Part shown: one piece after another, positions 7,420-15,548 of the stretch
Position numbering within the stretch: the first letter of the stretch is position 1
Layout of the letters: each line of letters opens with the position of its first letter
Source: a virus
Virus record (IMG/VR): IMGVR_UViG_3300041809_002690
Span: 1 to 27,729 of that record
Direction: 5' to 3' (one strand)
Length of the DNA stretch: 27,729 bases
The notes under the pieces: generated by a model
Told to the model about the DNA's origin: nothing
Database searches by the model: none
What the model saw: the letters and a program-made list of their open reading frames with translations, nothing else
Position numbers and translations under genes: made by a program

Positions 7420-9734
7420 GACATTTTTTGGACGGTGCGGGCGGCAACGTCCGCAACCCATTTCTCGTGCGCGTCATCCTGCTCGATGTCGCGGGCCATC
7501 TTTGCCCGGTCGTGGTAGATGTAGTTGGAGACCCTCGTCTGGCCGCCGCTGCCGCCGCCCGATGCCCCGCCGGAGATCGCGCGCCCACCACTGCCGCGCA
7601 GGAGCGACGCGGTTTGCGCGGCGGGAATGATGGTTCCGGCCGTGTCGGGCACGAACAGCTCCGGACCGCGCTCGCCCACCATTGCCATCTGGCCCACCGC
7701 GGGGCGGCCGCCTTCGGCAAAACCCTTCATCATGGCCATGCCGGCGGCAATAATGCCGGCGGCGGCGACGACGGCCAGAATGGGGCCGACGTAGGGAATG
7801 TTGGCCATTGCCTGCATTGCCCCGATGGCTGCCGTGATGAGATATTTTCCAGCGCGAATAATGGTTTGAGCAACGGTCACTGCCGTGCACGCGAGTTCGC
7901 CGGCAAAATGTGCCGCAACGCGCAGGGCAACCATGACACCGTGGAAGACGGTTTCCATCATGCGCACCGCATTCCGTTGAACGCCGCCCATCGTTGTGGC
8001 TGCCGTCATGCTGTTCTCCGTGGCCACATGGCGGACCAGCATCACGATGGAGGACGTGATGAAGTCGGACACCATTTTTGCAAACGACTGGACGAAACTT
8101 TTTTCAATGGCCAGCGCCACATTTCCGAAAAACTGTTTCAGTGTTTGGCCGCGTTCGAGCAGCTTTGTGAACGCGGTATCCAACCCGGATTGCAGTCCCT
8201 CGAATGGCGATGCGAACACGCCGGCGATGCCCTGCGCCAGCGTGGGAAGCTTGGATTGGATCTGCGCGAGATCTGACATTGTGCTGGCCACAATGGAGTC
8301 CTGTCCCTGCGCGGCCCTGATTTGGTTTTGGAGTTCGACCTGCTGGACCAGAAGCTGGTTGAGTTCTTTTTGCGCTTCGAGATGCGCAACTTGATCATCC
8401 TCCGATTTTACCGGCTGCGCCAATGTGTTCTGGGCGGAGGCGATCTCTTTGGCCACCTCCGCCGCCTGGAATTGATAGATCGGCACGGACTGCTGCGCCT
8501 TCTCGTGGCCGGAAAGGTCTGGATTGCCGTCAATGGCCTTGAGTTTGGCCTCCGCTGCGGCATTCGCGATTTCCCGCCGCAATTCGAGTTCCCTTTTATA
8601 GTCATCGAGCAGTTTCTTTGTGGCCTCGTCTTCTTCGTTGAATTGTTTCAGCAGCTTCTCCGCCTCCGGACCGGTTGCTTTTACATAGGCCATCAGTTTT
8701 TCCCAGGCGTCAGCCTGCTTTTCAACAGACTCCGTCTGCTTGACGTTGATGGTGGCGATGTTCGCAGCCTCATTGGCGAAGCTCTGCCGCAGCTGCGCAT
8801 CGCGCGTCCGATTAACTTCAGTGAGTTCCGGACTGCCGGCAGAAAGTTTCGCCCCGGAAATTTTGGCGGTCTCGATAATTTCCTCCCGATCCGCCACGCC
8901 TTTTTTATGGGCCTCCTCAATCTCCTTGGCCATTCCAGTCAAGGATTCGACAAGGAGCTGCTCGGTCAGTTCCTTTTGTTTTTTCAGGGCGTCAACTTGT
9001 TCTTGGGAGACGTTCCCTCCGGCGGTCGCCTGATCCATGACCCATTTCGCAATGCGGGGGTCGTCGGGTTTTAACTCTTGATGCAGGAAAGTGGCCTCAC
9101 CGTTTTTGATAATTTCCTTGTAGCCGCCGGAGGCCATGTCGCCCGTGGCATCCCTGGTCACTTGACCCTTCCCGTCCACGTAAAGTTTTTTCTTTCCGGT
9201 CAGATAATCCGAATACTCTTTGGCTGCGGCATCGCTTAAGAATCCCGCCTTCTGCAAATCGTTGATCTGTTTGAGCAGGCCCGGCAGCGCCTTCCACGCC
9301 TCGGCCAGCTCTTTTGCGTTTTTAGCGGCCTCGGCCTCGGCGGAGTTCCACTCCTTCCAGATCAGCGCGCCGCCGCCGATGGCCAGCAGGACCGGCGCGA
9401 GATATAGCGAGAGCGTCCCCAACGATGCGCCGGTGAGCAGCGCCCCGGCGCGAAGGCCGCGCATGGCCTCGGTCACGCCCATCACGCCCATTGTCATTTG
9501 CGGGAACCGCGTGCCGCCCAGCAGGAAGGCGGAGGATTCCAGCACGCGGAAGCTTTCGTGCGTGGCGAGCGATCCCTCGCGCAGCTTGGTGAGCGGGTTC
9601 ACCGTGCCGGCGGCCGCCGCGCCAAAGGCGTTGATCTTGACGTTGGCCGAGCCGAACATCTCCTGGAGCCTGGCGTTGGCCTCGTCGGTCAGCGCCTGCA
9701 CCTTGATCGTTATGATGGCCCCGGTTTCGCCCAT
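7416..9734 (-). CDS. Tail tape measure protein
   Basis: The product has 772 residues. Hydrophobic stretches lie near residues 90-125 (LAPVLLAIGGGALIW) and 640-670 (ILAVVAAAGIIAAGMAMM), with long charged alpha-helical coiled-coil regions between. Near residues 670-705 is GGRPAVGQMAMVGERGPELF then VPDTAGTIIP, a signature found near the C-terminus of many tape measure proteins. A Gly/Ser-rich linker and a short helical tail end it. It sets tail length and probably leaves the tail with the DNA. The start is one base beyond the stop of the gpGT frameshift product, and the stop overlaps the next gene as ATGA. At about 0.15 nm per residue, the usual relation, the tail would be near 115 nm. Confidence 0.95.
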   Translation of the reverse strand: MGETGAIITIKVQALTDEANARLQEMFGSANVKINAFGAAAAGTVNPLTKLREGSLATHESFRVLESSAFLLGGTRFPQMTMGVMGVTEAMRGLRAGALLTGASLGTLSLYLAPVLLAIGGGALIWKEWNSAEAEAAKNAKELAEAWKALPGLLKQINDLQKAGFLSDAAAKEYSDYLTGKKKLYVDGKGQVTRDATGDMASGGYKEIIKNGEATFLHQELKPDDPRIAKWVMDQATAGGNVSQEQVDALKKQKELTEQLLVESLTGMAKEIEEAHKKGVADREEIIETAKISGAKLSAGSPELTEVNRTRDAQLRQSFANEAANIATINVKQTESVEKQADAWEKLMAYVKATGPEAEKLLKQFNEEDEATKKLLDDYKRELELRREIANAAAEAKLKAIDGNPDLSGHEKAQQSVPIYQFQAAEVAKEIASAQNTLAQPVKSEDDQVAHLEAQKELNQLLVQQVELQNQIRAAQGQDSIVASTMSDLAQIQSKLPTLAQGIAGVFASPFEGLQSGLDTAFTKLLERGQTLKQFFGNVALAIEKSFVQSFAKMVSDFITSSIVMLVRHVATENSMTAATTMGGVQRNAVRMMETVFHGVMVALRVAAHFAGELACTAVTVAQTIIRAGKYLITAAIGAMQAMANIPYVGPILAVVAAAGIIAAGMAMMKGFAEGGRPAVGQMAMVGERGPELFVPDTAGTIIPAAQTASLLRGSGGRAISGGASGGGSGGQTRVSNYIYHDRAKMARDIEQDDAHEKWVADVAARTVQKMS

Positions 9735-9735
9735 G

Positions 9736-10283
9736 TTAGTGTTTCATTTTCCGCGCGAGTTCCTCGTTGCGCTCGTTCATCTTTTCCGCGAACAGGTCGA
9801 GCTGCCGGAACGTGAGGCTTTTCAAGTCGCCCCAGCTCCAGCCCTCGTTGATCATCACGTCGCAGAGGGCTGCGAGGTCGGACTCGATTTCGGCGGCAGT
9901 TCGCCGGCGGTCGCGGAAACCAGCCGGCTTTTGACGTTTTTTATTTTCGAAGCGATGATGCCGATGTTGACCTCCAGCGCGGCGGTGATGATGTCCAGCA
10001 TCTCGGAAAGCGACCGCTGCTCGATCCATTGCGCGTCCATGCCGGTGGATTTTTCCACGAGCCAGGCGGCCAGCTCGACGTTGTCGCCGATGGCCTCCAT
10101 GAGCTTGTTGGCGTCCATGCAGATTTCGCCCTTGTCATTGACCAGCCCCTTGGCCTGGTCACGCAGCTTGTTGAAGAACGAGAGCGCGTCCGGCCACTTC
10201 AGCTCGTGGACTTCGATGCATCCCCCGGCCAGTTGCACGCGCGAGGTCGGGTTGAAAACGGGGAGTTCGGTTTTTGGTTTCAT
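9736..10283 (-). CDS. gpGT-like tail assembly chaperone, made by -1 frameshifting
   Basis: Translation starts at the gpG ATG (10283), reads 116 codons, slips back one base on A AAA AAC (9936-9942) and continues 66 codons in the -1 frame to a stop at 9736-9738. The predicted product is 182 residues ending ERNEELARKMKH. The T-part contains ALCDVMINEGWSWGDLKSLT and FRQLDLFAEKMN, a helical segment typical of the second tail chaperone. The overlapping second frame has no convincing start of its own: its only ATG region reads as His/Arg-rich shadow. In lambda, gpG and gpGT bind the tape measure and recruit tube subunits. The same layout lies here directly before the tape measure gene. The coordinates cover both frames, so this is a joined feature. 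Confidence 0.85.
9855..10283 (-). CDS. gpG-like tail assembly chaperone
   Basis: The unshifted product has 142 residues, starting MKPKTELPVFNPTSRVQLAG. The middle is acidic and helical (ELKWPDALSFFNKLRDQAKG, DANKLMEAIGDNVELAAWL), as in tail chaperones. After the slippery site the unshifted frame continues only 26 residues of Ser/Pro/Thr-rich sequence, which suits a throwaway tail. The gene lies between the tail tube and structural accessory genes on one side and the tape measure on the other, exactly where lambda G lies. The leader before the ATG is a run of A without a clear Shine-Dalgarno site. It shares the context ACATGAAACC with the gene at 5350-5889. Confidence 0.88.
   Translation of the reverse strand: MKPKTELPVFNPTSRVQLAGGCIEVHELKWPDALSFFNKLRDQAKGLVNDKGEICMDANKLMEAIGDNVELAAWLVEKSTGMDAQWIEQRSLSEMLDIITAALEVNIGIIASKIKNVKSRLVSATAGELPPKSSPTSQPSAT
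9903..9942 (-). promoter_or_regulatory. Programmed -1 ribosomal frameshift signal
   Basis: On the minus strand the heptamer AAAAAAC (9936-9942) is read as A AAA AAC in the gpG frame, a classic X XXY YYZ slippery site. A 7-base spacer (GTCAAAA, 9929-9935) follows. A GC-rich stem-loop comes next: GCCGGC (9923-9928) pairs with GCCGGC (9903-9908), and after a one-base bulge GGT (9919-9921) pairs with ACC (9909-9911), closing a 7-base loop. The -1 frame is open from here to 9736. All three canonical elements, frame, spacer and structure, are present. Confidence 0.88.
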
Positions 10284-10296
10284 GTTTTTTTTGTGA

Positions 10297-11319
10297 TTAG
10301 TGGATACCCATAAGGATGCCGTTGGTAAAGTTCATGGTCCGGTTCGTGGTGCCGAACGAAAACAGGATGTTGGTGGTCATGCCGCCGGGTGAAAGTGTGG
10401 TGCCGCTCAAGGTCAGCCCGGTTCCGGTGGAAACGGAGACCTCGGCTTTGTTACCATCGGTCGCCATGAGTTTGGACGACGTTAGTCCATTGTTTGTGAC
10501 CGACGTAGCAGTGACGGCGAAGCCGGCGATATTTGGGATGCCATACAGGTTGATGAGCGCGCCGTTTTGGCCGGCAAGATAGAAGGAGTTCCCGGGCTGG
10601 AACCAGAGAGCCTGCAAGCCCAGCCCCCCATCAAAAAATGATGCGTCCGTGTCGCTCATCGCGACAGAATTCCCCGACGTGCTGAATCCGCTGTCCAACA
10701 ACAACGGGGTGACAATTTCAAAAGTTGACGGATAAGCCGTGAACAATTCGCTGCCAGAACTCCAAACGGTAAAAATTGCCGTGCCGGACAGTGCAAAATA
10801 CATGTCGTAAAGCGGATTATTTGTCCACATCAGCATTTGAACCTGTGGAGTATCCACTTCGTATAAGTGAGCAGTGCCGCCGTTGAACGCAAAAACCGGA
10901 TTGGTTAGAACAATCCCATTGGCCCCAGCAGTGGCTGTGAGGCTGGTTGGCGCAACGTAATTATTTGTCCAAAGATACGTCACCAGGTTGCTCGCGCAGG
11001 AAACAAGCGTGTAGGTGTTGGTATCCGCTGGGACGTTGATCGTAAACGGGACGCGGCCGGGCAGGTAAACATAGTAGGGACCGCCGTCCACCTGGTTCGT
11101 GAAGCCGCCGTTCACCACGGTTATCTTTTGCGGCCCGTTCACCACGAGGCCGCCATTGGAAACCAGGCCGCCCGTGATCTGTGGCATCAACGTAAAAGAA
11201 CCATTGAACGGCACCAGGAAGATGTCGTGCATGTTCGTTTGCGTCAACGTCGCGGCGGTGGCAGCGCCACCGGCCATCACCGCCGCGACCGCAACAATCA
11301 TGATCCACAGCCTCTTCAT
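10297..11319 (-). CDS. Exported fibre-like protein in tail block
   Basis: The product has 340 residues with a clear signal peptide (MKRLWIMIVAVAAVMAGGAATA, cut likely after the Ala). The body is Asn/Thr/Gly-rich and beta-like (GGPYYVYLPGRVPFTINVPA). Near the C-terminus SVTNNGLTSSKLMATDGNK, then VSTGTGLTLSGTTL, resembles the repeat found in many phage tail fibres, where a Gly-Leu-Thr-X-Ser segment is followed by an Ala-Thr-Asp-X-Asn segment. The start overlaps the upstream stop as ATGA. It lies between the tail tube region and gpG, an odd place for a fibre gene. I read it as a fibre-like or decoration protein with an export signal. The receptor or role is not visible. Confidence 0.8.
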   Translation of the reverse strand: MKRLWIMIVAVAAVMAGGAATAATLTQTNMHDIFLVPFNGSFTLMPQITGGLVSNGGLVVNGPQKITVVNGGFTNQVDGGPYYVYLPGRVPFTINVPADTNTYTLVSCASNLVTYLWTNNYVAPTSLTATAGANGIVLTNPVFAFNGGTAHLYEVDTPQVQMLMWTNNPLYDMYFALSGTAIFTVWSSGSELFTAYPSTFEIVTPLLLDSGFSTSGNSVAMSDTDASFFDGGLGLQALWFQPGNSFYLAGQNGALINLYGIPNIAGFAVTATSVTNNGLTSSKLMATDGNKAEVSVSTGTGLTLSGTTLSPGGMTTNILFSFGTTNRTMNFTNGILMGIH

Positions 11320-11888
11320 GGCGTCCAGGTGCTGTTTGTGGGAGGCAGTCCGGGCGCGTTGGTGGCCAGCAGCGGCGGCCCGGAGGCGGTGGCGAATGCG
11401 TTGGAATTAATCAGCGACAGGTTTGCGCCGTTCGTGCCAGGCAACGCCAGCAGCGGCGTGAGCTGCACGATGCCGGGCCGGTTGGTCGGATACAGATAAA
11501 CCCCGGTGATGTTCGTCCCGGTATAGACGGTGATGTTGGTGCCGGCGGGCGGCAGGTTCGTCGTGCCGTAGAACGTGAAGCTGCCGGGCGAGTTCGATGT
11601 GTAAAGCCCCAGCGCGGGCGTATAGACCGTGTCATTGGTCGCGCTGAAGGTGGCCGCCCAAAGCGACCCGGCGAACGCGAACAGCAGCGCGATGACCGCC
11701 ACGGCCTTCGCCGCAGCGGCGGCAGCGCCGCCGGTTTTCGCCGGCGGAGTCACCACCTTGTCCGGCGTCACGATCCGCATTTCGGTTTCCGGCTCGCGCG
11801 ATTTGCGCAGCACGGGCAGGTCCTTGGAGAGGCCGCCCCTGGCCTCGCGCCGGGCGGGCAGCGGTGCCTTTGGATTTTTTTCGTTCAT
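11316..11888 (-). CDS. Single-pass membrane protein with exported Asn/Thr-rich domain
   Basis: The product has 190 residues in three parts. A basic cytoplasmic tail of about 55 residues (PARREARGGLSKDLPVLRKS) comes first. A hydrophobic helix follows at about 56-78 (AAAKAVAVIALLFAFAGSLW). The remaining 110 residues are Asn/Thr/Pro-rich and should lie outside the inner membrane (FYGTTNLPPAGTNITVYTGT). The leader has AAGGA five or six bases before ATG, a reasonable ribosome binding site. The stop overlaps the exported protein at 10297-11319 as ATGA, so the two are probably made together. No family is recognised. The long basic tail makes cleaved export less likely than a type II membrane protein. 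Confidence 0.75.
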   Translation of the reverse strand: MNEKNPKAPLPARREARGGLSKDLPVLRKSREPETEMRIVTPDKVVTPPAKTGGAAAAAAKAVAVIALLFAFAGSLWAATFSATNDTVYTPALGLYTSNSPGSFTFYGTTNLPPAGTNITVYTGTNITGVYLYPTNRPGIVQLTPLLALPGTNGANLSLINSNAFATASGPPLLATNAPGLPPTNSTWTP

Positions 11889-11915
11889 ATTTTTCCTTGG
11901 TGGGCGGGTTTCTGG

Positions 11916-12473
11916 TTACGAGCCGATGGCGGCCACGTTGAGGGCGTTTTTGTATTGGCTGAACAGCACCTCCGGCTTGGAGAGCGCGCCGCCGCCGCCC
12001 TTGAGGGCGTCGAGCTTGAGCCGGCCCCAGAGGTTGGCACTGAAGATGAGCGTGCCGTCCGAGGCGCGGTTGTCCAGGATGAGCCAGCCACGGAATACGT
12101 TGCCGGCGTCGGGGTTGAACTGGAGCGAGGTGGCATTGAGCGCCACGCTCTGGCCCGCCGCGTTGCCGGCGCGGAAGAGGATGCCGAGCAGGAAGGCGAG
12201 CAGCACGTTGCTGGTGAACTTGTATTCGTTGTAACCGTCGGTCTCCACCTCGTCGGCCAGTTGAAGGCGGCCGGTGCTGCCGTCCTTGACGGCTTCATAC
12301 TTCGCGTCCTTGCGCGTGAAGTCCCAGCTCTCGACGCGCTGGAAGTTGACCCAGCCGGGGTCGAGGGCGCTGGGGATCGCGCCCGAATTGCAGTTACCGC
12401 CGGCCTGCACCGCGTTCCCTTCAGGGAAGAACAGGATGCTGGCCCCGAGTGCCATTGATTTTTCGATGATCAT
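11916..12473 (-). CDS. Probable major tail tube protein
   Basis: The product has 185 residues. Internal features fit a tail tube subunit: VNFQRVESWDFTRKDAKYEA, then LADEVETDGYNEYKFTSNVL, and a final FSQYKNALNVAAIGS. It lies between the tail-completion-like protein and the chaperone/tape-measure block, where tube genes nearly always sit. It has its own leader and no overlap with neighbours, as expected for a highly expressed gene. The start at 12473 (MIIEKSMALG) could instead be the ATG at 12455 (MALGASILFF). The family is inferred from position and general character, not from a signature motif. Confidence 0.65.
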   Translation of the reverse strand: MIIEKSMALGASILFFPEGNAVQAGGNCNSGAIPSALDPGWVNFQRVESWDFTRKDAKYEAVKDGSTGRLQLADEVETDGYNEYKFTSNVLLAFLLGILFRAGNAAGQSVALNATSLQFNPDAGNVFRGWLILDNRASDGTLIFSANLWGRLKLDALKGGGGALSKPEVLFSQYKNALNVAAIGS

Positions 12474-12512
12474 GATTTTATTTGGTTGTTGGTTGTTGGT
12501 TGCTTTGACGGG

Positions 12513-12998
12513 CTATGGGCTGGCGTCAAAAAGTTGCATCGTCTCGACTTCGACGGAATAAACCTGCCGCTCCCGGTTGGCCTTGTCCCTGCCGGCGGAA
12601 AAATCGCCCTTGAGCACGCGCAGCTTCTCGAAACCGGCAATGTAAAATCCCTGGACGAGCCGCGCGACAAGCTGCGCCACGTCCACGGCCTTGGGCTTGG
12701 TCAGCGGATTGTCGCGCCAGATGACGGGCTGCTCGCCGATCTCGATGAACAGGTGGATTTTCGCGTTCACCAGGTCTGACAGCGGATCGTGGTTCGTGAA
12801 GCCCGGCATGTTGATCAGGGCGAGCATTCCGATCCGGCCGATGGCGATGTCAATTTTGTTGGTGATGTCCGCGTAGTCCTGCACCAGGACGGTGATGGCG
12901 GCCAGGCAGCCCTGGTTCGGCGTCCACAGGTTGCCGGCTCCGAATCCATTCGAGAGGCGGCCGGCAATGCCGGTGGTGAGATCGTTGAGCGTGGCCAT
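12513..12998 (-). CDS. Probable tail terminator / completion protein
   Basis: The product has 161 residues from the ATG at 12998, one base after the upstream stop. It begins MATLNDLTTGIAGRLSN, then has ITVLVQDYADITNKIDIAIG and a long alternating stretch with KIHLFIEIGEQPVIWRDN. Proteins of this size, with a helical start followed by a beta sheet and placed just before the tail tube gene, are usually tail terminators (lambda gpU or Mu gp37 type). The additional N-terminal residues in the longer open frame are shadow of the preceding gene. The role rests mainly on order and size. Confidence 0.65.
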   Translation of the reverse strand: MATLNDLTTGIAGRLSNGFGAGNLWTPNQGCLAAITVLVQDYADITNKIDIAIGRIGMLALINMPGFTNHDPLSDLVNAKIHLFIEIGEQPVIWRDNPLTKPKAVDVAQLVARLVQGFYIAGFEKLRVLKGDFSAGRDKANRERQVYSVEVETMQLFDASP

Positions 12999-12999
12999 G

Positions 13000-13632
13000 T
13001 CAGTTGTTCTCCCCCGTGTAGCGCGGATCGCCAAGCCTGCGATTGATATAATCCGACATCGCGCCGGTGGCGCAGCCGGCCAGCGCCGTCTCGGACGGCA
13101 GCACGGTCGGATCGGCGTCCTGGTCCACTTCCGGCACGAGCCAATACATCGCCAGCGCGCCGACGGTGGTGGTGGAATAATCGCCCTTGCGCTTGCCGCG
13201 CGTGATCTGTATCTGCAGCGCCTGCACCAGCATTCCGCCATTGCGCGTCGGAACAAATTCCAAATCGTCAAACTCGCGGGGCGCTTTGCCATAGGCTTCG
13301 GCGCGGGCCGGCTCGGCGAGCAGTGTGGCCACGACCGGTTTTATCGGGCCGCCCAACAGCCGCTGCGCCAGGCCGACGTGATTGATGGAGACGGAAGCCG
13401 TGCCGCCGCTCACCTCTGGCACCTGAACCGAGCGCGCCGCGTCCGCGTAAAAATGCGTCCGATCTCCCCCCATTTTGTTCGGGCGCTCGGCGTCGAGGTT
13501 GAAAAGATAATCCCGGAGGAATCCGGCCACGGCCCGGCCGCCGACCTTCGCCGCCTGCCCGGCAATGCCGGCGTCCGTCGCGCGCCTTTGCAGCACGGCC
13601 AGCTCTTCACTGTTGACGTTGAACGCAATCAT
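13000..13632 (-). CDS. Neck / tail-completion protein
   Basis: The product has 210 residues. The segment FLRDYLFNLDAERPNKMGGD followed by RTHFYADAARSV, and later AEPARAEAYGKAPREFDDLE, recalls a conserved prophage protein found among neck genes, but I cannot name the family with certainty. Its start overlaps the upstream gene's stop as ATGA and its stop is one base before the next start. This places it in a four-gene coupled neck block. It probably belongs to the connector or the tail-joining apparatus, like lambda gpZ or Mu gpG. Confidence 0.65.
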   Translation of the reverse strand: MIAFNVNSEELAVLQRRATDAGIAGQAAKVGGRAVAGFLRDYLFNLDAERPNKMGGDRTHFYADAARSVQVPEVSGGTASVSINHVGLAQRLLGGPIKPVVATLLAEPARAEAYGKAPREFDDLEFVPTRNGGMLVQALQIQITRGKRKGDYSTTTVGALAMYWLVPEVDQDADPTVLPSETALAGCATGAMSDYINRRLGDPRYTGENN

Positions 13633-14471
13633 GCCGCCTCCGCGAGTTTGGAGATTTTTTCGGTGAACGCCTTGATGGCGTCCACGATGTTCATCGGCTC
13701 CGGCGCGGCATCGCCCCTCTTCATCAGGCCGATGGCCTCGGCCTCGGCTCGGTCAATGTCGCGCACGTCCATGCCGCTATTGAAGGCGAACGGCGGCCAG
13801 ATCACGTCCAGCGCGTCGGTGAATAATTTCGACGAGCCGATCCAGAGCCAGATGTCGTGGTTCTTGAGCGCGATGAGCCGTTCGTCCGGTGTGATCGTCC
13901 AGCCGGTGCCGATGGGGTCGCCCGTCTGCGCGCCGGCGGTGCGCCAGCGGTTGATCCAGTCGCGTTTCTTTTCGCGGTCCTCGGCGCGGAAAAGTTCCTG
14001 CGCCGGGAACTGGTCCAGCACGGCGGCGTTCTGTCCCTGCGCCCACCAGCCCTCGCCCTGGGCGAGCTGCTTGTTGGTCTTGAGCACCAGGTTGATGCGC
14101 GCGTCGGAGGAAAGGTCGGCGATGGTCCCGGCCTCGTCGGGGCTGGGCGCGTATCCGAGTGATTGCAAAAGCTGCTTGGTTTGAAGGCGCGCGTAGGCGT
14201 CGGTTAATCCGACATTAACATTGCCCTGGGGATTGTCGGCCGTCACGCGGTCGGGGCGCTGCTCAACAACCGGGTTGAGCATTTTTTCGACGCGCGCTTT
14301 GTAGGCGTCGAGCAAATCTTCGAGCATCGTCTGCGCGGAAAAAAAAGATTCAGCGCGGACGCTGGCCGACAATGCGCGCAGCTCGGCGCTTGTGAGGTCC
14401 GTCGGCATGAGGCCGCGACGCGCCAGGCTGTCAAGCGCCTGCTGATTCGGTGATGGCGTGATGAGATCCAT
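13629..14471 (-). CDS. Conserved phage protein, probably head-tail junction
   Basis: The product has 280 residues from the ATG at 14471 (MDLITPSPNQ), one base after the upstream stop. The N-terminal half is helical and charged (FFSAQTMLEDLLDAYKARVE). The C-terminal half has FRAEDREKKRDWINRWRTAG and LKNHDIWLWIGSSKLFTDAL, then VIWPPFAFNSGM. The last motif, with tryptophans and a Pro-Pro-Phe-Ala-Phe, resembles the C-terminal domain of some head morphogenesis proteins, but I do not recognise the exact family. Position between the DUF1320-like protein and the neck protein suggests a virion component. The 15 residues added by the longer frame are shadow. Confidence 0.6.
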   Translation of the reverse strand: MDLITPSPNQQALDSLARRGLMPTDLTSAELRALSASVRAESFFSAQTMLEDLLDAYKARVEKMLNPVVEQRPDRVTADNPQGNVNVGLTDAYARLQTKQLLQSLGYAPSPDEAGTIADLSSDARINLVLKTNKQLAQGEGWWAQGQNAAVLDQFPAQELFRAEDREKKRDWINRWRTAGAQTGDPIGTGWTITPDERLIALKNHDIWLWIGSSKLFTDALDVIWPPFAFNSGMDVRDIDRAEAEAIGLMKRGDAAPEPMNIVDAIKAFTEKISKLAEAA

Positions 14472-14472
14472 G

Positions 14473-14916
14473 TCAGCCGTCCACTTCGTTTTGCCTGCGG
14501 TGCGGGCTGCGCCCAAACGCCGGCTGTGCGATGCCCTGCGTCATGTTTGCGGCTATCGGATTGTCCGGCGGGTCCACCAGGTCCTTGCCGTCGGCGATGC
14601 GGTTGAGTTCCGACGTCCGTTGCCGCAGCAAATCGCGCTCGCCGTCGAGCAGCTCGATCTCCAGCGCCGTCTTGATGCGGCAGACCATGATGTCCAGCGC
14701 CAGCGTCTTGAGGCCGCCAGGAATCTTCGTGGTGTCCACGTCGAGCTGGTTGCAGCGGGCAACCTTGCGCCGGATCTCCGCCGTCACGTCGGCGATGATG
14801 CCCGTCGTGCGGTCTTTCTGGTTGGTGCCCAGCGACGCATTGTTCGAGGCGTCAATCAGGCCCGCGACCTTCGTGTCGTAAAGGTCCTGAATCGTGATGG
14901 CAATCCACTGGCTCAT
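14473..14916 (-). CDS. Head-tail adaptor, gp36/DUF1320-like
   Basis: The product has 147 residues from the ATG at 14916 (MSQWIAITIQDLYDTKVAGL). It is all-helical, with a conserved scheme: a start strand, acidic residues (NQKDRTTGIIADVTAEIRRK), a central IPGGLKTLALDIMVCRIKTA helix, and an ending with DPPDNP. This matches the size and layout of adaptor proteins that cap the portal, such as Mu gp36 (DUF1320). It is the first large gene of the neck block. The longer upstream frame, Pro/Arg/Ser-rich, is not coding. Confidence 0.72.
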   Translation of the reverse strand: MSQWIAITIQDLYDTKVAGLIDASNNASLGTNQKDRTTGIIADVTAEIRRKVARCNQLDVDTTKIPGGLKTLALDIMVCRIKTALEIELLDGERDLLRQRTSELNRIADGKDLVDPPDNPIAANMTQGIAQPAFGRSPHRRQNEVDG

Positions 14917-14990
14917 TTTTCGATGGCGGCAAGGACGCCCTCCAGGCTGATGACCCGGAGCGCGATCAAGTATTTGGTCCAGAGTTTCAT
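14913..14990 (-). CDS. Small ORF of 25 residues before the adaptor gene
   Basis: A 25-codon frame (MKLWTKYLIALRVISLEGVL, then AAIEK) has a stop that overlaps the adaptor start as ATGA, the junction type used throughout this operon. It has a hydrophobic middle and could be a small membrane or leader peptide whose translation couples to the adaptor. No clear ribosome binding site precedes it, and such a short frame can arise by chance. Confidence 0.35.
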   Translation of the reverse strand: MKLWTKYLIALRVISLEGVLAAIEK

Positions 14991-15039
14991 TTGGTGACGG
15001 GGGCGATGGCTCCCGTTGAGCCACCGCCGCGCGTTGGCG

Positions 15040-15519
15040 TTAATACGTGGCTGTGTTGAGCGTGGGCCGGTCGATAGTCCAGCCCAGGTTGGTGACGGTT
15101 CCCGCGCCCGTATTAGTGAAGAGCGTGAAGTTCACGTAGGTGAATCCGGACAGGAACGGCTGCGACCAGTTCGTCCAGACGCTTACCGTGTTCGCCGGAA
15201 ACGTCGTCGAGTTCGGGGCGGTCAGGGTGAAGGGCGCCATGCCGAAATTCGTTCCGTCATTACTAAACGAACCCGACACGACTTCATTGCCGCCAGCGCT
15301 GCTGGCGAACGTGCGGCCCCCCACGGACAAACAACTGTTCCGCGTGAGTTGGATGATATTGGTGGCATTATAGACCACGTTGCTTGCCAGCGTCGCCGGC
15401 ACGTTGGTGATCACAACCAGGTCGAATGGACTGGCCTGGCCGAACGAGGATTGCGGCAGGCAGAAGGCGGCCACCGCGAGCGCGGCCGCGACGATGAGAT
15501 TTTTCATATATTGTTTCAT
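15040..15519 (-). CDS. Exported Asn/Thr-rich protein downstream of capsid gene
   Basis: The product has 159 residues. A signal peptide is clear (NLIVAAALAVAAFCLPQSSF then GQ), with cleavage likely near Gly-Gln. The mature part, about 130 residues, is beta-like, with VSGSFSNDGTNFGMAPFTLT and VSVWTNWSQPFLSGFTYVNF. This pattern resembles small beta-sandwich domains that bind or decorate surfaces; I recognise no family. A second start five codons in (ATG at 15507) is equally plausible. It sits alone between the capsid gene and the neck block, so a head decoration role is conceivable, but the signal peptide argues for export. Confidence 0.75.
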   Translation of the reverse strand: MKQYMKNLIVAAALAVAAFCLPQSSFGQASPFDLVVITNVPATLASNVVYNATNIIQLTRNSCLSVGGRTFASSAGGNEVVSGSFSNDGTNFGMAPFTLTAPNSTTFPANTVSVWTNWSQPFLSGFTYVNFTLFTNTGAGTVTNLGWTIDRPTLNTATY

Positions 15520-15548
15520 TGGATAATTTTGAGTGGTGTTTTTTTGCA

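Noticed and set aside
9943-10029. An independent start (ATG 10029) for the second tail chaperone frame
   Set aside because: Its first 28 codons are His/Arg-rich shadow of gpG, and the slippery site explains expression of this frame better.
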